Assembly (NCBI GenBank): GCA_003586115.2
Contig: QVOM02000126.1
Coordinates: 3,999,274-4,063,273, forward strand
Length of the DNA: 64,000 bases
Direction of reading: 5' to 3'
DNA from: Salvator merianae
Lineage: Eukaryota > Chordata > Lepidosauria > Squamata > Teiidae
In this document: piece after piece, positions 45,480 to 57,645 of the stretch
Layout: every line of letters begins with the position of its first letter
Numbering within the stretch: position 1 is the first letter of the stretch
Translations under genes and position numbers: made by a program
The notes under the pieces: model-generated
Told to the model about the DNA's origin: nothing
What the model saw: only the letters and a program-made list of their open reading frames with translations
Databases searched by the model: none

Positions 45480-45705
45480 CAAACTCTCCCTGTACTTCTT
45501 GCATAGTAATCCAGACACAGCTGCAATTATGGAATAACAAGATGTTGTGCTATGATAGTTAACTTTACTGGAATAACGATAACCCGGTAAATCAAGTCCG
45601 TATTCCATGACTGTATCAGGAGCACTGTGATCATGTCTGGCAAATCAGGTTTAATTATGAAATGATTACAGGTTTTTGATCCTGTCTGGATGCAGCCTGG
45701 GGTTC
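45480..45705. mobile_element. family C/D-related inverted-repeat element, decayed
   Basis: The right end 'tcctgtctggatgcagcc' and the left 'gtaatccagacacagctgca' are inverted. Internal 'ggaataac' and 'tattccatg' blocks recall family C. Confidence 0.45.
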
Positions 45706-45800
45706 CTGCACCTTTAACAGTTCTGAAGGGGTAGGAATGTTTATCAGTTATAGGTTGTCATTCATCCTGCTGGAGTTTCATCTTATATGCAACTATGAGT

Positions 45801-46019
45801 GCCCAGTCACACCTAAGTTTTAATCCAGCTTTGGTCCACTTTCAGACTAAGAGAACACATCGGTGAAGTAATAAGATGTTTTCTTTCAGCATTATCTACC
45901 TCAGAAAATCCATCTTTGGATTAGATAATGTGGAAGGAAAATGATTAGTCAGTTTGCTGATGTTTCTTTCAATCTGAAAGTGGACTGAAGCTGGATTAAA
46001 ACTTAGTGTGACTGAGCCC
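45801..46019. mobile_element. Family F inverted-repeat element
   Basis: The left 'cagtcacacctaagttttaa' and the right 'aaacttagtgtgactgagcc' are inverted ends. The inner arms 'atccagctttggtccacttt' and 'aaagtggactgaagctggat' also pair. A second copy lies at 62328-62550. Confidence 0.75.
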
Positions 46020-46752
46020 TTAGAGGTGTAAGAGTCCAGCCTTCTTTTCCATCTGGTCATCTTAGTCTGTCATCTCTCCCCAAGAAATAGAATTAAAAAA
46101 GTGACTGTGCCAAGTGTCAAAAGTGTTGGAGTCACAATAGAAGTAATATGGATCAATTATTCTAATGATTTCCTTGCCACATTTTCTCTCTAATGGTGGC
46201 TCTCATAGCACTTAATGCGGAAGGAGATCTTTTAGTGTGCGGAAAGAGCCAATAAGAAGGGCTTAATCACTTTGTTCCAGTACTGTTGCTCCAAGTGCAT
46301 TCTGCTTTGACCTCTATTCAGGGCCAGCTCCGGCAAATCAGGCACCTGGAGTGAGGAGGTAGCTCCTGATCCCCTAGGAGTGGGACATCACAGTCTCACA
46401 AAATGGCGCCTTGGAGGGTGATCACACCTGGCAATGGGTGGCAGGAATGCCACAAGGTGCTTTCTGCCACTGCAAGTGGAAATGCAGCAGCGGAAGAAGG
46501 TTTACCAGGAACCTTTTCTGCTAAGTGGAGTTGTGGCCTGAGTCATGGTGTTCCAGAAATACTAGAATTCCTTAGTACTTGTTATCAGCTTTTTTTAACC
46601 TCACAGAAACAAAATTGTTCGCAGATTTATGCTCAGAAAGTTAGGCTGAAATCCTGAGTTTTAAACTATACATAGGAACGTGTGACATCTGAGGTTTGTG
46701 GTGATACCTCTCGGACTACAGCTAATGGGAGATCCAGATTCAAGTCCATACT

Positions 46753-47268
46753 GGGCCTGTTCCCACTTAGCAAGAGGAACGTTCCAGGACACTTGCTAGT
46801 ATGGAGTATCCGCACCTGCAAACAGCCCCAGCTGACTTGAAACCTACCGAAGCCCACCTGAAGCTCACCTAAAGCATACCAGCTGTGGTCAACTAAATTG
46901 TAGTCTCCAAACTGACTTGCACAGTCAGGTGCAGATCAGGAAAAGTGCGTTTGCACCACTTCCTGGTGTGGAATGGTGGCAGGGTGGGGACTGCGTGGCC
47001 GTGCAGGTGCCGTCAGACAGTTCAGACCCAGACTTGGACTTTGGGGTCCAGACCCTGGCAGCCATTTTGGACAGAAGTCCAGACACAGCTCCTCTGGGTT
47101 CCAACACAGCTACCTAACTAATACATTCCCATTCGCACCGCTCCCCTGCCGGTCAGCTCGCAAACTGTGCCATTGCTGACAAGTGCGAATACTCATCAGC
47201 TTACCTGGTCCTGGCCAGCCTGAACCCTGCTAATTAGAATGTTACACTGTGTAAGTGCGAAAACGGCC
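46753..47268. mobile_element. Family A DNA transposon, near-matching TSD
   Basis: The ends GGGCCTGTTCCCACTTAGC and AAGTGCGAAAACGGCC are flanked by ACT and ATT, one mismatch. The body contains 'gaagctcacctaaagc' blocks shared with 48421-49070. Confidence 0.72.
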
Positions 47269-48420
47269 ATTTTTTCCCCACTCTGACTAGGGAAGCTTGA
47301 GCCAATTGACTCTCGGCTTAAACCATACCTCACAGGGTTATTGTGAGGACCAAAATGGGTGAGGAAAGCAGCAGGTAAATGCAAGTCTGGTCACTTTTGA
47401 GGAAAAAGAGGTTGCCAATGATATGAGCACATCGCTTTGCTGCTGTCATGACTACCTTAGCTCTTCTATGCGTTCTAGTCTGGCAGTTTCCTTGGAGAAA
47501 ATCTTTGTCAGGCCCAAAAAGGGCTCATTAGACCCAAGATTTGATGTGAACTCCTCCTTTCCATTTTAAGGACAAGTGCAAGGAGTCATTTCGTGGCTTC
47601 AGATTCATCTGCTTTTCCGCGCGTTCTCCTGTGTTTAGCAGTGGTGCGCCTCCTGTTTAATTTCTGTGGTGGTGTCTTGATGCTGTGTTCCTGACATTAA
47701 TTTATTGCCATGGAAACAATGATTATGGTATTGAAAATTCATGAATTATAACTTAAATTAAAGTTCAAAGATGGGAAGAGGATGAACTTCGCAGAGTCCC
47801 CATTCCCTTTCCTTGATTAAATGAGCATAGGCCATTTTAATGGTTTTTTTTTTCTTTTTGGAGAAGCATTTTGTTTTTAAGTATGGTAGGCAAAACTTTC
47901 CTTCAGTTAGAAAGGAACTTAAAAAAAAAAACACATCTCCTCCTGCACTTTTAATTAACCCTCTCATTTTATTTCCCCTCAGAGTATCTGTGTCTACCCT
48001 AAAGTGCCTCCCACAGTTGACTGCAAACACCATTTCATACAGGTCTCACCTTAGAGTTTAAGGCAAATTGGATACAATGGTGGGTTTTGACACTTTTAGG
48101 GCCACAGCACTTGCTTTGGTCCTGGATGCAGGAAGCACATGCCCCCATACTGCACACACCCCTCCTCCTCAGAACTTTTTAGATTAAAAGCTGGGATAAA
48201 AATTAACCTAACAAGTATGGGGTATGCAAGGAGAGGAATACATGTGCTTTGCAGGACGTGGCATGCGCATATCTAGGTGGCAGGGAAAGAGGCAGGATTC
48301 TGACAGGAGCCTCACCCTGACCTCTCCAACCACAATTACATCTGCTGCAAATCAAAACATGTGGTTTGGGACAATCAAAGGCAGGCTTCAGTCGGAGCCT
48401 GGTCCACCTCTGGACACCCT

Positions 48421-49070
48421 GGGCCTTTTCGCGCTTACCACAATAGAATGTTCTAACTATCATGGTTCAGGCTGGTCAGGATTGAGCAAGGTGGGTGCAT
48501 TCACACTTTCAGTGCAGGAACAACCCACGAGCCAACCAGCTGTGGAAGAAGTGCAAACGTGAGTGCACTTGTTAGTTAGCTGGGAGACAGAAGCAGCCGG
48601 AAGGTCCACCCACTCCCAGCCACCATTGGTCTCCATTCACGTCAGCATTGCATCACATCCGGTGCACAAGGGCAGGGCTAGTGGAGCTTGGTTTGGAACC
48701 AGAGGAGCCGTAGAGATTTGTACAGAAGAACCACAAGGTTCTGGACCTCGAAGTTCAAACCTAGCAACCCAAAGTTCAAACCTAGTGAGGGCTGGGTTTG
48801 AACCTTCTGATGGCATAGCTGCGACTGCACAGTCTATGTCCCATTGTCATTCCAAACCAGGAAGTGGGGCGAACACACCTTTCCCAAACCTCACAAGACA
48901 GCCCTAGTCACCTTCATGATTACAATTTTCTTTACCACAGCTGATAGGGTTCAGGTGAGCTTCAGGTGGGCTTTGGGGAGTTTCCAGTCAGTTGACACTG
49001 TTTGCGGGTGTAAATGCTCCATTCCAGAAAGTAACCTGAAATGTTCCACTCGCTGAGTGTGAACAGGCCC
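48421..49070. mobile_element. Family A DNA transposon, TSD CCT
   Basis: The ends GGGCCTTTTCGCGCTTACC and GAGTGTGAACAGGCCC are flanked by CCT (48418-48420, 49071-49073). It lies 0.7 kb upstream of the first zinc-finger exon. Confidence 0.85.
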
Positions 49071-49775
49071 CCTGTCACTTCGGCTGTGTGAGTCACAACT
49101 AAGGCTTTGGTGACATGTGAGCTTTGGACCATGAATGGAATCTGCGGTAGCTTCTGCCCCTTCAATTTGGACCATGCTGTCTGCCACCCAGGAATGAGGT
49201 ATCACTCCTCAGAGCAGTCCCTGGGAGACATAGCCTCCTTGGAAATGCTCTGGCCACACAGGACTTTTGTTTGGGGTATTTCTAACCTTTTCAGGGCTAT
49301 GCCCAACCATTTCTGGGCAGTGAACCATGCAACATGCAGAGCTGGAACCATTTCACTTGGCTCTTCAAGTGGAGCGCTTCTGGTGCAGTGTCATAATCTG
49401 CCCTGGCCTGCTAATTTAGAGAATGGGGAAGTTTCATTTCTTGGCCTCCAAACAAGGCCTGGACAGGGTTGCAGCAATAGAAGCAGCCCCTGTTGCACAA
49501 CACCTTGTTTCATTCTGTTCTTGGCCCAGATCACAGTCACCAGACATTTGGTGAAGTCCCTCCAAAAACTCAAATTGGGATGCAGTCTAAGGTGTGTATT
49601 CCACAGTCAATTTGGCAGTCTTTAAGGTGTCCCCCAAATAGTCTTTTGGGCTTGCTTTAATACATAACATGGCTCCTTCTCTAAGCAGCGATCCTGTAAA
49701 GGAGAGCAAGGTTTGAGAGGTGAACCAGTATCACTTTGCTGTTTCTTAACTGATCTTCTTCTCCTCTGGCTCCAG

Positions 49776-49951
49776 GGAGACGTTGAAAAGAAAAGCCAAC
49801 GGCAGTGACTGTACTAGTCCCACTACGAACATTCCTGGCTCGAAAAGAGACGCACATTTCTGTGCTGTGTGCAGCGACTACGCCTCGGGATACCACTATG
49901 GAGTCTGGTCATGTGAAGGCTGTAAAGCATTCTTCAAAAGAAGTATTCAAG
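49776..49951 (+). CDS. ESR2: oestrogen receptor beta, coding exon 2 (first zinc finger)
   Basis: This exon completes Arg145 and encodes residues 146-203 plus the first base of Gly204. It starts with [12 protein letters not shown], as in other ERbeta proteins, and passes through [10 protein letters not shown] into the DNA-binding domain. The four zinc ligands of finger 1 are visible: Cys174, Cys177, Cys191 and Cys194. The P-box reads CEGCKA, the signature of oestrogen receptors that read AGGTCA half-sites. The acceptor is TGGCTCCAG|G and the donor is TTCAAG|GTATGA. The exon is 176 bp; human ESR2 has 173, and the one extra codon falls in the variable stretch before PGSKRD. The reading frame is intact. 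Confidence 0.97.
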
Positions 49952-50111
49952 GTATGAGAACAGGACTTCCTTGGAAAAGAGTTTCTTCAGGAATCTTCGG
50001 AGAAACCCAGGGAATGGGAAAATGCAGCACCCCAGCAGTCAGCAGTTTCCAGTTCCCATGAATTTTAGCTAGCCTAGGCAGGGATTATGAAAGCCTGGTC
50101 TAGCATCATAT

Positions 50112-50645
50112 GGTCTTTCTGCACAGACCCTTAATACAGATTAAGGGTCCATAAAGTACACTTCTAGACCTCATAGATCTGCATATGAGTGGACAGGCCT
50201 CCCGTTGGTGCATTCTGTCTGCATTAGACAGAGTGCGATCTGGATTAAGGAGGCCTTAATCTGGATCACTGGTAGACCCCTTTAATCGGGCTTACCAGCA
50301 GACCAGTGCAGTTCTGATCTGGAATATGGCAGCCGTGCAGAAGGCATGCCTTCTCTGTTCAGAGCTTTCAAGGGCACCTTTCAATGGCATGCCATAGTGT
50401 GCCACCGAAAAGCAATGTCCAGAGGCCCCAAGGCTAGGAACTTTTGTTCCTAGCCCTCAGAGGTGTGAGAATGTGGTTATGAAGCTCACGCAAACTTCGG
50501 GGCCATGGTGTGGGCTGATCTGGATCAGCACCGTTGGTGCAGATGGTGCTAATCCAGCCCATGCTTTTCTGTAGCCAGGATTAGTGGGACGGGCTATTCT
50601 GGACCCACTGATCCCGAACAAGTGCAGGTTAGTGCAGAAGTGGCC
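50112..50645. mobile_element. Family G DNA transposon
   Basis: The left GGTCTTTCTGCACAGACCC and the right TTAGTGCAGAAGTGGCC are inverted ends. The inner 'aggccttaatctggatcact' and 'gctgatctggatcagcaccg' follow the plan of 12170-12607. Confidence 0.65.
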
Positions 50646-50938
50646 ACAGAGTTAGACAGGAGCACTGAATCCATCAAGTCTGTGGTCCTCCAGAGGTTCC
50701 TGTATTACAAAGTCTAGTATTCTGGTTCAGAATGCTGGGCGTTTATTATTTAATTCTGTATTTAAGATGTTTACATACTGCTTCCCATTAAAATATTATT
50801 TTGATGTGGCTTACACAACATGGAAAAGAAAAACAACTAAAACCATAATAGTTATATAAAAACATGATTAGCTCACAAACATCTGGAGGGCTCTTGGCTC
50901 TGTGATTCAATGATCCCACATGCAGCAATCAAACCAAA

Positions 50939-51341
50939 GGCTGTGTCCACACGGAGCTGATAGACTGGCCCAGCAGTGCCCCTGGAATGCCTTGTCCGCA
51001 CTGCAGACCGATCTACAGGAGGTCATGCTTCCGGATAAAGGGCTGCGTTTGCAACAACCAAGGCACTGGAGCAGGCCACAGTGGAAAAAATGGTGTCATA
51101 GGCTGTTCCAACAATAGGCCACTTGTAAGCAGTCCACACAGCATTCCAGCTGCTATAGTGGACCAGCCAACTGTACGTGATGCCATTTACCTGTGCACCT
51201 GGAAGTAGCACTGGAAGTGCACTGCTTCTGGGCACCTGACCAAAACAGCCTTGGCCGGCAACCTTGGAGGCTAGGAACTTTCATTCCCAGCCCCCCAAGT
51301 TGGGGCCATCTTGGGTCACCCATAATGTGGATGGCCCCTGG
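50939..51341. mobile_element. Family H repeat (copy 2)
   Basis: The left GGCTGTGTCCACACGGAG and the right ATAATGTGGATGGCCCC are imperfect inverted ends. The body shares 'aaaacagccttg' and adjacent blocks with 22785-23170. Confidence 0.5.
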
Positions 51342-51625
51342 CATTGGCCCCTGGCAGCCAGGGCCATCATGAGCTGGGTTACTTGACTCAGGGTCAAGGA
51401 ATAATGTATCAGAAAAAGAAGAGGAATGGAAGGAACTGAGCCAAGGGGAAAGGGTATGCTTGTTGATCAGAACATTGAACACAGGCACTCCATGCTGAAA
51501 TATTTTGTTGCAGAAGCTGTTTGTATTTAACAACAGAATCAACATTGCTTTAAGAAAAAACAAGTGAACCATTCTATCTCAGATCCACTAATTAAACCTA
51601 GGCCTTGTCCAGACTGGGGATATTT

Positions 51626-52320
51626 TATTTATTTGTTTGTTTGTTTGTTTGTTTGCATTTTTATCCTGCCGTATACCTGAAGGTCTCAGGGTGGGTTACA
51701 ACAATAAACACGGAATGTAAAATGCATACACTAAAAATGGTAACAGTGCCTGAAAGTGGGCAGGAGAAGTTGTTTCCTTGGCCAAAGGCAGAGGTAAATA
51801 GGTGCATCTTCACTGATCTCCTGGACATGTAAAGTGAAGATATCTGACATACTGTAGGGGAAGACTATTACACAGTCTGGGGGCCACCAATGAAAAGGCC
51901 CTAACCCGGGTACCCACCCCTCTAGCTACTGAAGGTTGTGGTACAAGCAGGAGGCACTCAATTGCAAATCTTAAGGCATGAGCAGGTCGATATGGAAGAA
52001 GGCATTCCTTCAGGTACTTGGGGCCCAAGCCATTTAGGGCCTTACAGGTTAAGAACAACTTGAATTGGGCTCAGCAGGGAACTGGCAGCCAGTACAGCTC
52101 TTTTAAGACTGGTGTAATATGCATGTGGCCAACTGTTCCAGTCAGCTGCATTCTGCACCAGCTGCAGCTTCTGAATCATCTTCAAAGGCAGTGTCATGTA
52201 AAGCACATTACAATAATCCAGTCTGGAAGTTACCAAAGCATGGATTGCTGTGGTCAGATCGTCTCTGTCCAGAAGGGTCCAGAGTTGGTGAACCAGCCGG
52301 AGCTGGTGGCAGGCACTATG
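51626..52320 (-). mobile_element. L2-type LINE, 5'-truncated, antisense
   Basis: The minus strand reads LRLVHQLWTLLDRDDLTTAI, then HALVTSRLDYCNVLYMTLPL, then (after a frameshift) FLTCKALNGLGPKYLKECLL and RVRAFSLVAPRLCNSLP. This is the reverse-transcriptase C-terminal region of an L2 LINE in conserved order. The TTTG-rich tail is at 51626-51655. It is the best-preserved L2 here and is inserted in a family D element. Confidence 0.85.
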
Positions 52321-52324
52321 GTAG

Positions 52325-52704
52325 AATTGCCACACATCCCTGTGGCAATCTCACCATAGCCCTGCTATATCCCCGCTAAATCACACTACAACCTATTTTA
52401 GGAAAACTCAACTCTGATTGTGGGTTTTCCCGAAATAGCACTATTACTTTCCTTATGGAAGGAGCTGCCATCTTTGCTGTGCCCGCTGTGCATGTGCAGG
52501 AACCAAAAAAGATGTTTGCGCATGTGCAGTGGTGGCGATCAAACCCAGGTATTTTGCACTATATTGCACACTATATCACTATATTGCGCACAGACAGTGC
52601 CAGCCCCGCGCTGTTTGTTCAATAGGCAATTATTCCGGAGGGGCTTTTCTCCAGAATATTGCCTGTTAGCATGATATTTGGCCAGTGTCTGGATCCAGCC
52701 CTAG
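52325..52704. mobile_element. Family D inverted-repeat element, right part
   Basis: The right end 'ccagtgtctggatccagccc' matches 'ccttgtccagactgggg' at 51604-51620 on the other side of the L2, so the L2 probably inserted into it. Inner 'ccacacatccctgtggcaat' and 'catgtgcagtggtggcgatc' blocks also occur, inverted, at 53275-53684. Confidence 0.5.
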
Positions 52705-53274
52705 ACTGAAGTCATCTCAGTCTAGGCTGAGGGCTCTTTTTAATGTCATATGTGAAAAATATCCTTTTTTTTTTTTAGAAGTTTGTTTTCTTTCCTGCTG
52801 AGTTCCGTAATTGCATCCTGCGTACAGATTTCTGTATGAAGTTTACCCTCAGTTGATTAGTGGCCAACAGAACTTTGTTACGACCAAATAATCAATTCCA
52901 CAGTCTCAAATCTAAAGAAGGATTGTAATATAAAAAATGGGTGCAGTTAGTTAAAATCATTCAAGGACAGCAAAATATTTACCTGACATATTGGTTACCT
53001 GTGCTTTAGAACTGGACAAGATGACCTTTTGAAGGCCATGACATATATTCAGAAAGCTATTAGCTCAACATTTTTATCTTTTTTCCAGGAGACCGTTGGT
53101 TATAAACAGACTTTCCTGCCACGTCTGTTTTGTGTACAGAACGGTTTACCAAAAATTGTCTAGAACAGATTTTTGTAGTCTTTCTAGATTATTTTTTCCC
53201 CCTGGTATTTGCACCATAGAGCAGATCAGCCATGCCCTTGAAACAGTTAAGTAGCAAATTTCATAAAACCTAAT

Positions 53275-53684
53275 GAGGGCTAGTCAAATTTCTATTGGGG
53301 CTGACTCCAGATGCTGGTTGAATATTGTGGCAGCAAGTGATATTCTGGAGAAAAGTCCCTCTGGAATATGTGTTTGCTGCCTTGACACTGCAGGGGCTTG
53401 CACTGCCTGTGTGCATTTTAGTGAATACCCAGATGTGTGCGTCACCACCACTGCGCATGCATGTTTGTTTGTTTTCAGCCTCTGCTCATGTGCTGTGGCC
53501 ACAATGGAAGATGGAGGTTCCATCCAGAAGGTAACAGTGCTATTTTGGGAAAACCTGCTATTGCGTGTTTTAGCAGGGATATAGCTGAGCTATGGTGGGG
53601 TTGCCACAGATACATGTGGCAAACTCAGCACAGCGCAGCCATAATGGTGGTATCTTTCCTCCATTTGGACGGGACCTGACTCTC
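53275..53684. mobile_element. Family D element, opposite orientation
   Basis: 'gggctgactccagatgctgg' opens it. 'gttgccacagatacatgtgg' and 'tttagcagggatatagctg' mirror 52325-52704. Confidence 0.5.
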
Positions 53685-53686
53685 TA

Positions 53687-53879
53687 GGGCTGTGATCAGA
53701 CATAACAAAAGAGGCACCTCAAAGAGACAGTGTGTGGCACTTCTGTTCCCAAGTCTTCTCTTTTCTACCATAGAATGGTCATGAGAGGGGGGAGGGGCAG
53801 ACTCTTGTGTGAACAATCCCACCTTGAAGTCTTGAATAAGACGCCTCAGAGATGCTTTGTTGTGCTATGTCTGATCACT
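53687..53879. mobile_element. Family E short inverted-repeat element
   Basis: The left GGGCTGTGATCAGACATAAC and the right CTATGTCTGATCACTGC are inverted. TAG is found next to both ends, but the exact right edge is uncertain by a few bases. Confidence 0.6.
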
Positions 53880-53965
53880 GCTTAGATCTGAATGAGAGAT
53901 TTTTAACTGCTTTAGACAATATGGTGATCCACCCACATTAGAAAAAGCAGCTCAAAAGTGGCTTA

Positions 53966-54438
53966 GGGCCTTTTCTCACTTACTCAGTGGAGTGCTCCAA
54001 ACTGCTTGCTGGTCAGGCCCGACCGCACCCAGCCACCACCACAGCTCAGCAGGAGTTGGCCAACCCAACCCTAGAGGAATCCAGCTTTGCACAACTAAAA
54101 GGCAGTTCACACCTGATCAGCAGCATCTGGATCACTCCTGGGAAGGTGGTTCCTGACCATCTTCTGAGCGCTGCACAGCAAGAGGGCATGGGCTGCTTAT
54201 TGTGGCTGCAGAGTCCTTCACAGCTTTCTGATCGCCATGGCAACATCTGACTGCGCATCAGATGCCGGTTCAGACCTTGCTATGGGAATTTCGTCAGCCA
54301 TTCACACTGCAATCACTGCTGGCCAGGTATGGAGCTAGTCTAGCACTTTTAGGGCGAATGACTACCACCACAGTCCAACCTTACCGGCCTAGTATGGTAT
54401 AATAATATCATACCAGTCCGGAAAGTGTGAACAGGCCC
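53966..54438. mobile_element. Family A DNA transposon
   Basis: The ends GGGCCTTTTCTCACTTACTC and AAAGTGTGAACAGGCCC are flanked by TTA and TTT (one mismatch). Confidence 0.78.
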
Positions 54439-57005
54439 TTTTGATTTGGTAGCCTGCAGCTGCTAGTGTTCTCATTCCATTTCTAACTCACATTAAATGC
54501 CAGATAATGCATTTTGGAAGTGGATTAAGGCACTAGCATGCGGACACTACGGCTTGGCTCTAAGCTGCTTTTGAGCCACAGATCCTGTCTGAGTGAGAGC
54601 TGGTTAATTCACTTAAGGAAAACAGTTTCAGAAGGGACTTTCGAACAAAGAGGTTTTACTGCCAGTTTTCTGCTCTGGCTAAGAATCATGGGAGTTATAA
54701 TCAAAAGATGAACTTTTCCAAAGTTTGTGAGAAGATGGTGGGGGACTTGGAGTGGGGACATGGGAGGGAAGGAGAGGGTTAACTATCCGCACCACAGTAA
54801 TACAGTTGTTGCTTGTATAGCATAGTTGTGTGTTACCTGCTCCCACTTTATATGATTAGTAAAATGCAACTTCCATTGTTTAATGAAATACCATAAAACT
54901 TCAGTTAGCTGATCTGGTTTCTGAGTTGAAGTTGTAGAGGGGGCCTGCCCTATTTTAGCACACGTCGTCGACATTGGATGCAGGACAGCCTGGTCTAAGG
55001 AAGCCAAAATCATTACCTAGACTGGGACACAGGTAGATCTGCTTTAACAGATCTATAGGCTCTCCAGGGTTGGCTAGAACAGCCCAGGGAAACATGTAGG
55101 AGGGTACACACCTCCCTGTTCTGATTTAGCGGGGGGGGGGGGACTCATTTGTGTGGCACATCAAACTGTGCTGCTAAAAAGGGACCCCTAGGCCTTGAAC
55201 TTTAGTTCCTGGCCATTGGAGTCCTCACAGCAAGCTCTGAACACTGTGGGGCGGCGTGAGGCCTGTCCTGGAACAGGTTGTGCAGGTGGAGACAACCTTT
55301 TTCCGGGCCAGTGGGAATGGTCCAGCTGGGAACAGCTCTTGTAGCATGGAAATGACCATGACGTGGTACTTTCTGACAACCAGTTCAGCCAGCTAAAGAA
55401 ATGGCTTCCTGCACGCTTCAAATGGCTGGTGCTGAGATTGGTGGGGTGGAAGGCAAGTCCCCACAAAGAAGCAGAGCAGGTGGACTGAAGTTAATGGCAA
55501 CAAAGCTGCAGTTCTGTGCAAGGCGACTGGAAAAACGACTCCACTGAACATAGTGGATTGATTCTGCACTCATTCACCATACATAAAAAGGAATATAGAG
55601 TGGACTCAAAGGTCTGAGCTACTGAGTTTGGTGGGTCGTGCCCGCGTTGGACCTTATGGACCAGCTGCCTTTGATCCCGCTCCGGTGGCTTTACTAGCTG
55701 CATCTGTGTGTACAGCATGTGCTTGAACTAATGGAAGGGAAATAGACATGATTCTGCACATTCTTTCATTATCTCAGTTTTTTTAAAAAAGAAACCTTCC
55801 GTTGGAGTTTGCTAGCTTTTTTTCTCCCGAGACACACAGAGAAGAAACCCTTTTGCATGGCACAGGCTATTCCATGCTGTGCCATCATGCGCCAGGAAGT
55901 CTGGCCCATGCTTGGGAATACTAGCACTAGCATGGGTTAAGGGTTGTCCACACTCTAACTCTAACCTGTGTCAACCCAGCCCCAGTGGCTGACTCTGAAG
56001 GCTGGACCAGCCTTTGAAGCCAGTGCTGGAGCCTTCAAAGGTTGGCAACTTTCATTCTTGCCCTGATGAAGTTTCCAGGAAGACCCGTTCTGGTGCACAC
56101 CAACCCCAGTGCTACTTCCAGTGGTTCTTCCTCTTGCACCACCGAAATGGGACACCCTATCGTATTCCAGTCTATAGAGATGTGCCATCCACATGCCTCC
56201 ATAGTTCAGGATACAGGACCCTGGACCAGGTTTACATTTCATTGTTGAGGTCTACCAGTAGACTGGGCTTCAGCGCCATTTTGGGTACTCCAGCCCACAC
56301 TATGCTCCATCCTGTGTGGACAGAATGTGCTAAGAAGGGGCGGGGCCTCCCTTATTCTACATTAGCATATGGAAGGGAGGTCCCTGGACTTTTTCCTCAC
56401 ACAGGATAATGTCCTGTGTGGAAAGTACTGAGGTTGTTTCCACACTGGCCCCTAATTGGGGCAGTTGGCAAACAGCAGATTGCAGCCAGCCACTGTTGCA
56501 GTGGCCACGGGAGAGAGCAACCCACACATCCAAGATTTCAAGGTGGCCATCTGCGGCTGAAGAAATCTTTCAGCGGCTGGAATGTCATCCATAGCAGTCT
56601 AAGGACTGGAAATGCAGCCCTAACTCTGGCTGTGTACAGTGTATGCGGCCCAGAACTTTGCATTGCCCCAATGCCAACTCTGCCAGAACAGTGTGATTTC
56701 AAAGTGGTTTATCCTGATCTGAGAATAAATGTCCTCCCCACTTCAGCATTTGGAGAAGTAGGCAGCCTTGCAAGGCTACTCAGCCACCATCCTTATCTGG
56801 ATGCAGGCAAAGGAAGGAACACAGAGGAACCAAATTCCTTGCATTTTTGTGGCATGCTAAAGTTGGGACCAAAGAAATAAAAAGTTCAAATGTGTCCTAG
56901 AAAACATTGTGCGTTGGCTATGTAGCCAAACAAGATTTCAGAGGTTTACCCTTGGCTGTGTGACTGAAATTCTGCAAATGTTGATATGCATAATGCAGAG
57001 ATAGA

Positions 57006-57135
57006 GGCTGCATCGCTTATTTATTCCTCTATATTCGGATATTCTGGAATAAAGCATTGATATTCCAGAATATCCGTGCTTTATTCCAGAATATCCAAAT
57101 ATAGCGGAATAAATCAGTGATGTCTGGTTGCAGCC
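57006..57135. mobile_element. Family C hairpin transposon, TSD AGA
   Basis: The left GGCTGCATCGCTTATTTATT and the right GATGTCTGGTTGCAGCC surround a double hairpin. The triplet AGA flanks it on both sides (57003-57005, 57136-57138). Confidence 0.75.
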
Positions 57136-57365
57136 AGAGTAAATTTTACTTGGCAGTGAAAGCTGGAGTTTAGATAGGTGAGAAATGTTTTATAGTAAAT
57201 TAGAATATTGACTTTTTCTTTGATTATTTGCAAATAAACTATTTTTAAAAAAAGATTGAAAGGCATGCAAGGTCAGAGGACAAGTTATGAGATTTGCAAG
57301 CCAAATTATCTCAGTTTACAACATAAGGCTGCAGTCTAAACACACTAATAAGCCTGTGAGGAACT

Positions 57366-57503
57366 GTAGTGCAGTAGTAGAGCAAACAGCCTGGAAAGCA
57401 GACGATTACAGATTCAACCCCCTACCTCTCCTCAGAAGTAGGCAATGGCAAACCACTTCTGTATCTCTGTCAACAAAACTGCATGGAGGTTCCCATGGAG
57501 TCT
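57366..57503 (+). mobile_element. tRNA-derived SINE
   Basis: 'gtgcagtagtagagcaaaca' and 'cagattcaaccccct' are decayed A and B boxes. The body is 'ggcaatggcaaaccacttct'. Confidence 0.75.
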
Positions 57504-57507
57504 GAGA

Positions 57508-57645
57508 GTGGCTGTAGTTCAATGATAGAGCAAACGGCTTGGAAAGCAGAGGTTGCTGGTTTGACTCCCAGCCTCTTCCTGGAAGTAGGCAATGGCAAAC
57601 CACTTGTGTATGCCTGCCAAGAAAACTGCATAGAGGTGCCCATGC
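57508..57645 (+). mobile_element. tRNA-derived SINE, tandem second copy
   Basis: 'gtagttcaatgatagagcaa' and 'ggtttgactcccag' precede the same body. It sits head-to-tail with the previous copy and ends about 110 bp before the exon 3 acceptor. Confidence 0.75.

Larger units (their letters stand above)
44989..49775 (+). other. ESR2: ESR2 intron 1
   Basis: A 4.8-kb intron, GT at 44989 and AG at 49775. It holds a hAT element, family D/C remnants (45050-45700), a family F element and two family A elements. In 46020-46750, 47269-48420 and 49074-49760 I recognise nothing firm. Confidence 0.9.

Noticed and set aside
49107..49625. 172-codon open frame on + before ESR2 exon 2
   Set aside because: No known domain, no splice link to ESR2 and no conserved motif; it looks like chance in intron 1.
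56416..56880. 154-codon open frame on + in intron 2
   Set aside because: Its sequence shares blocks with repeat families around it (gtttccacactgg, ttatctggatgcagg) and has no recognisable domain.
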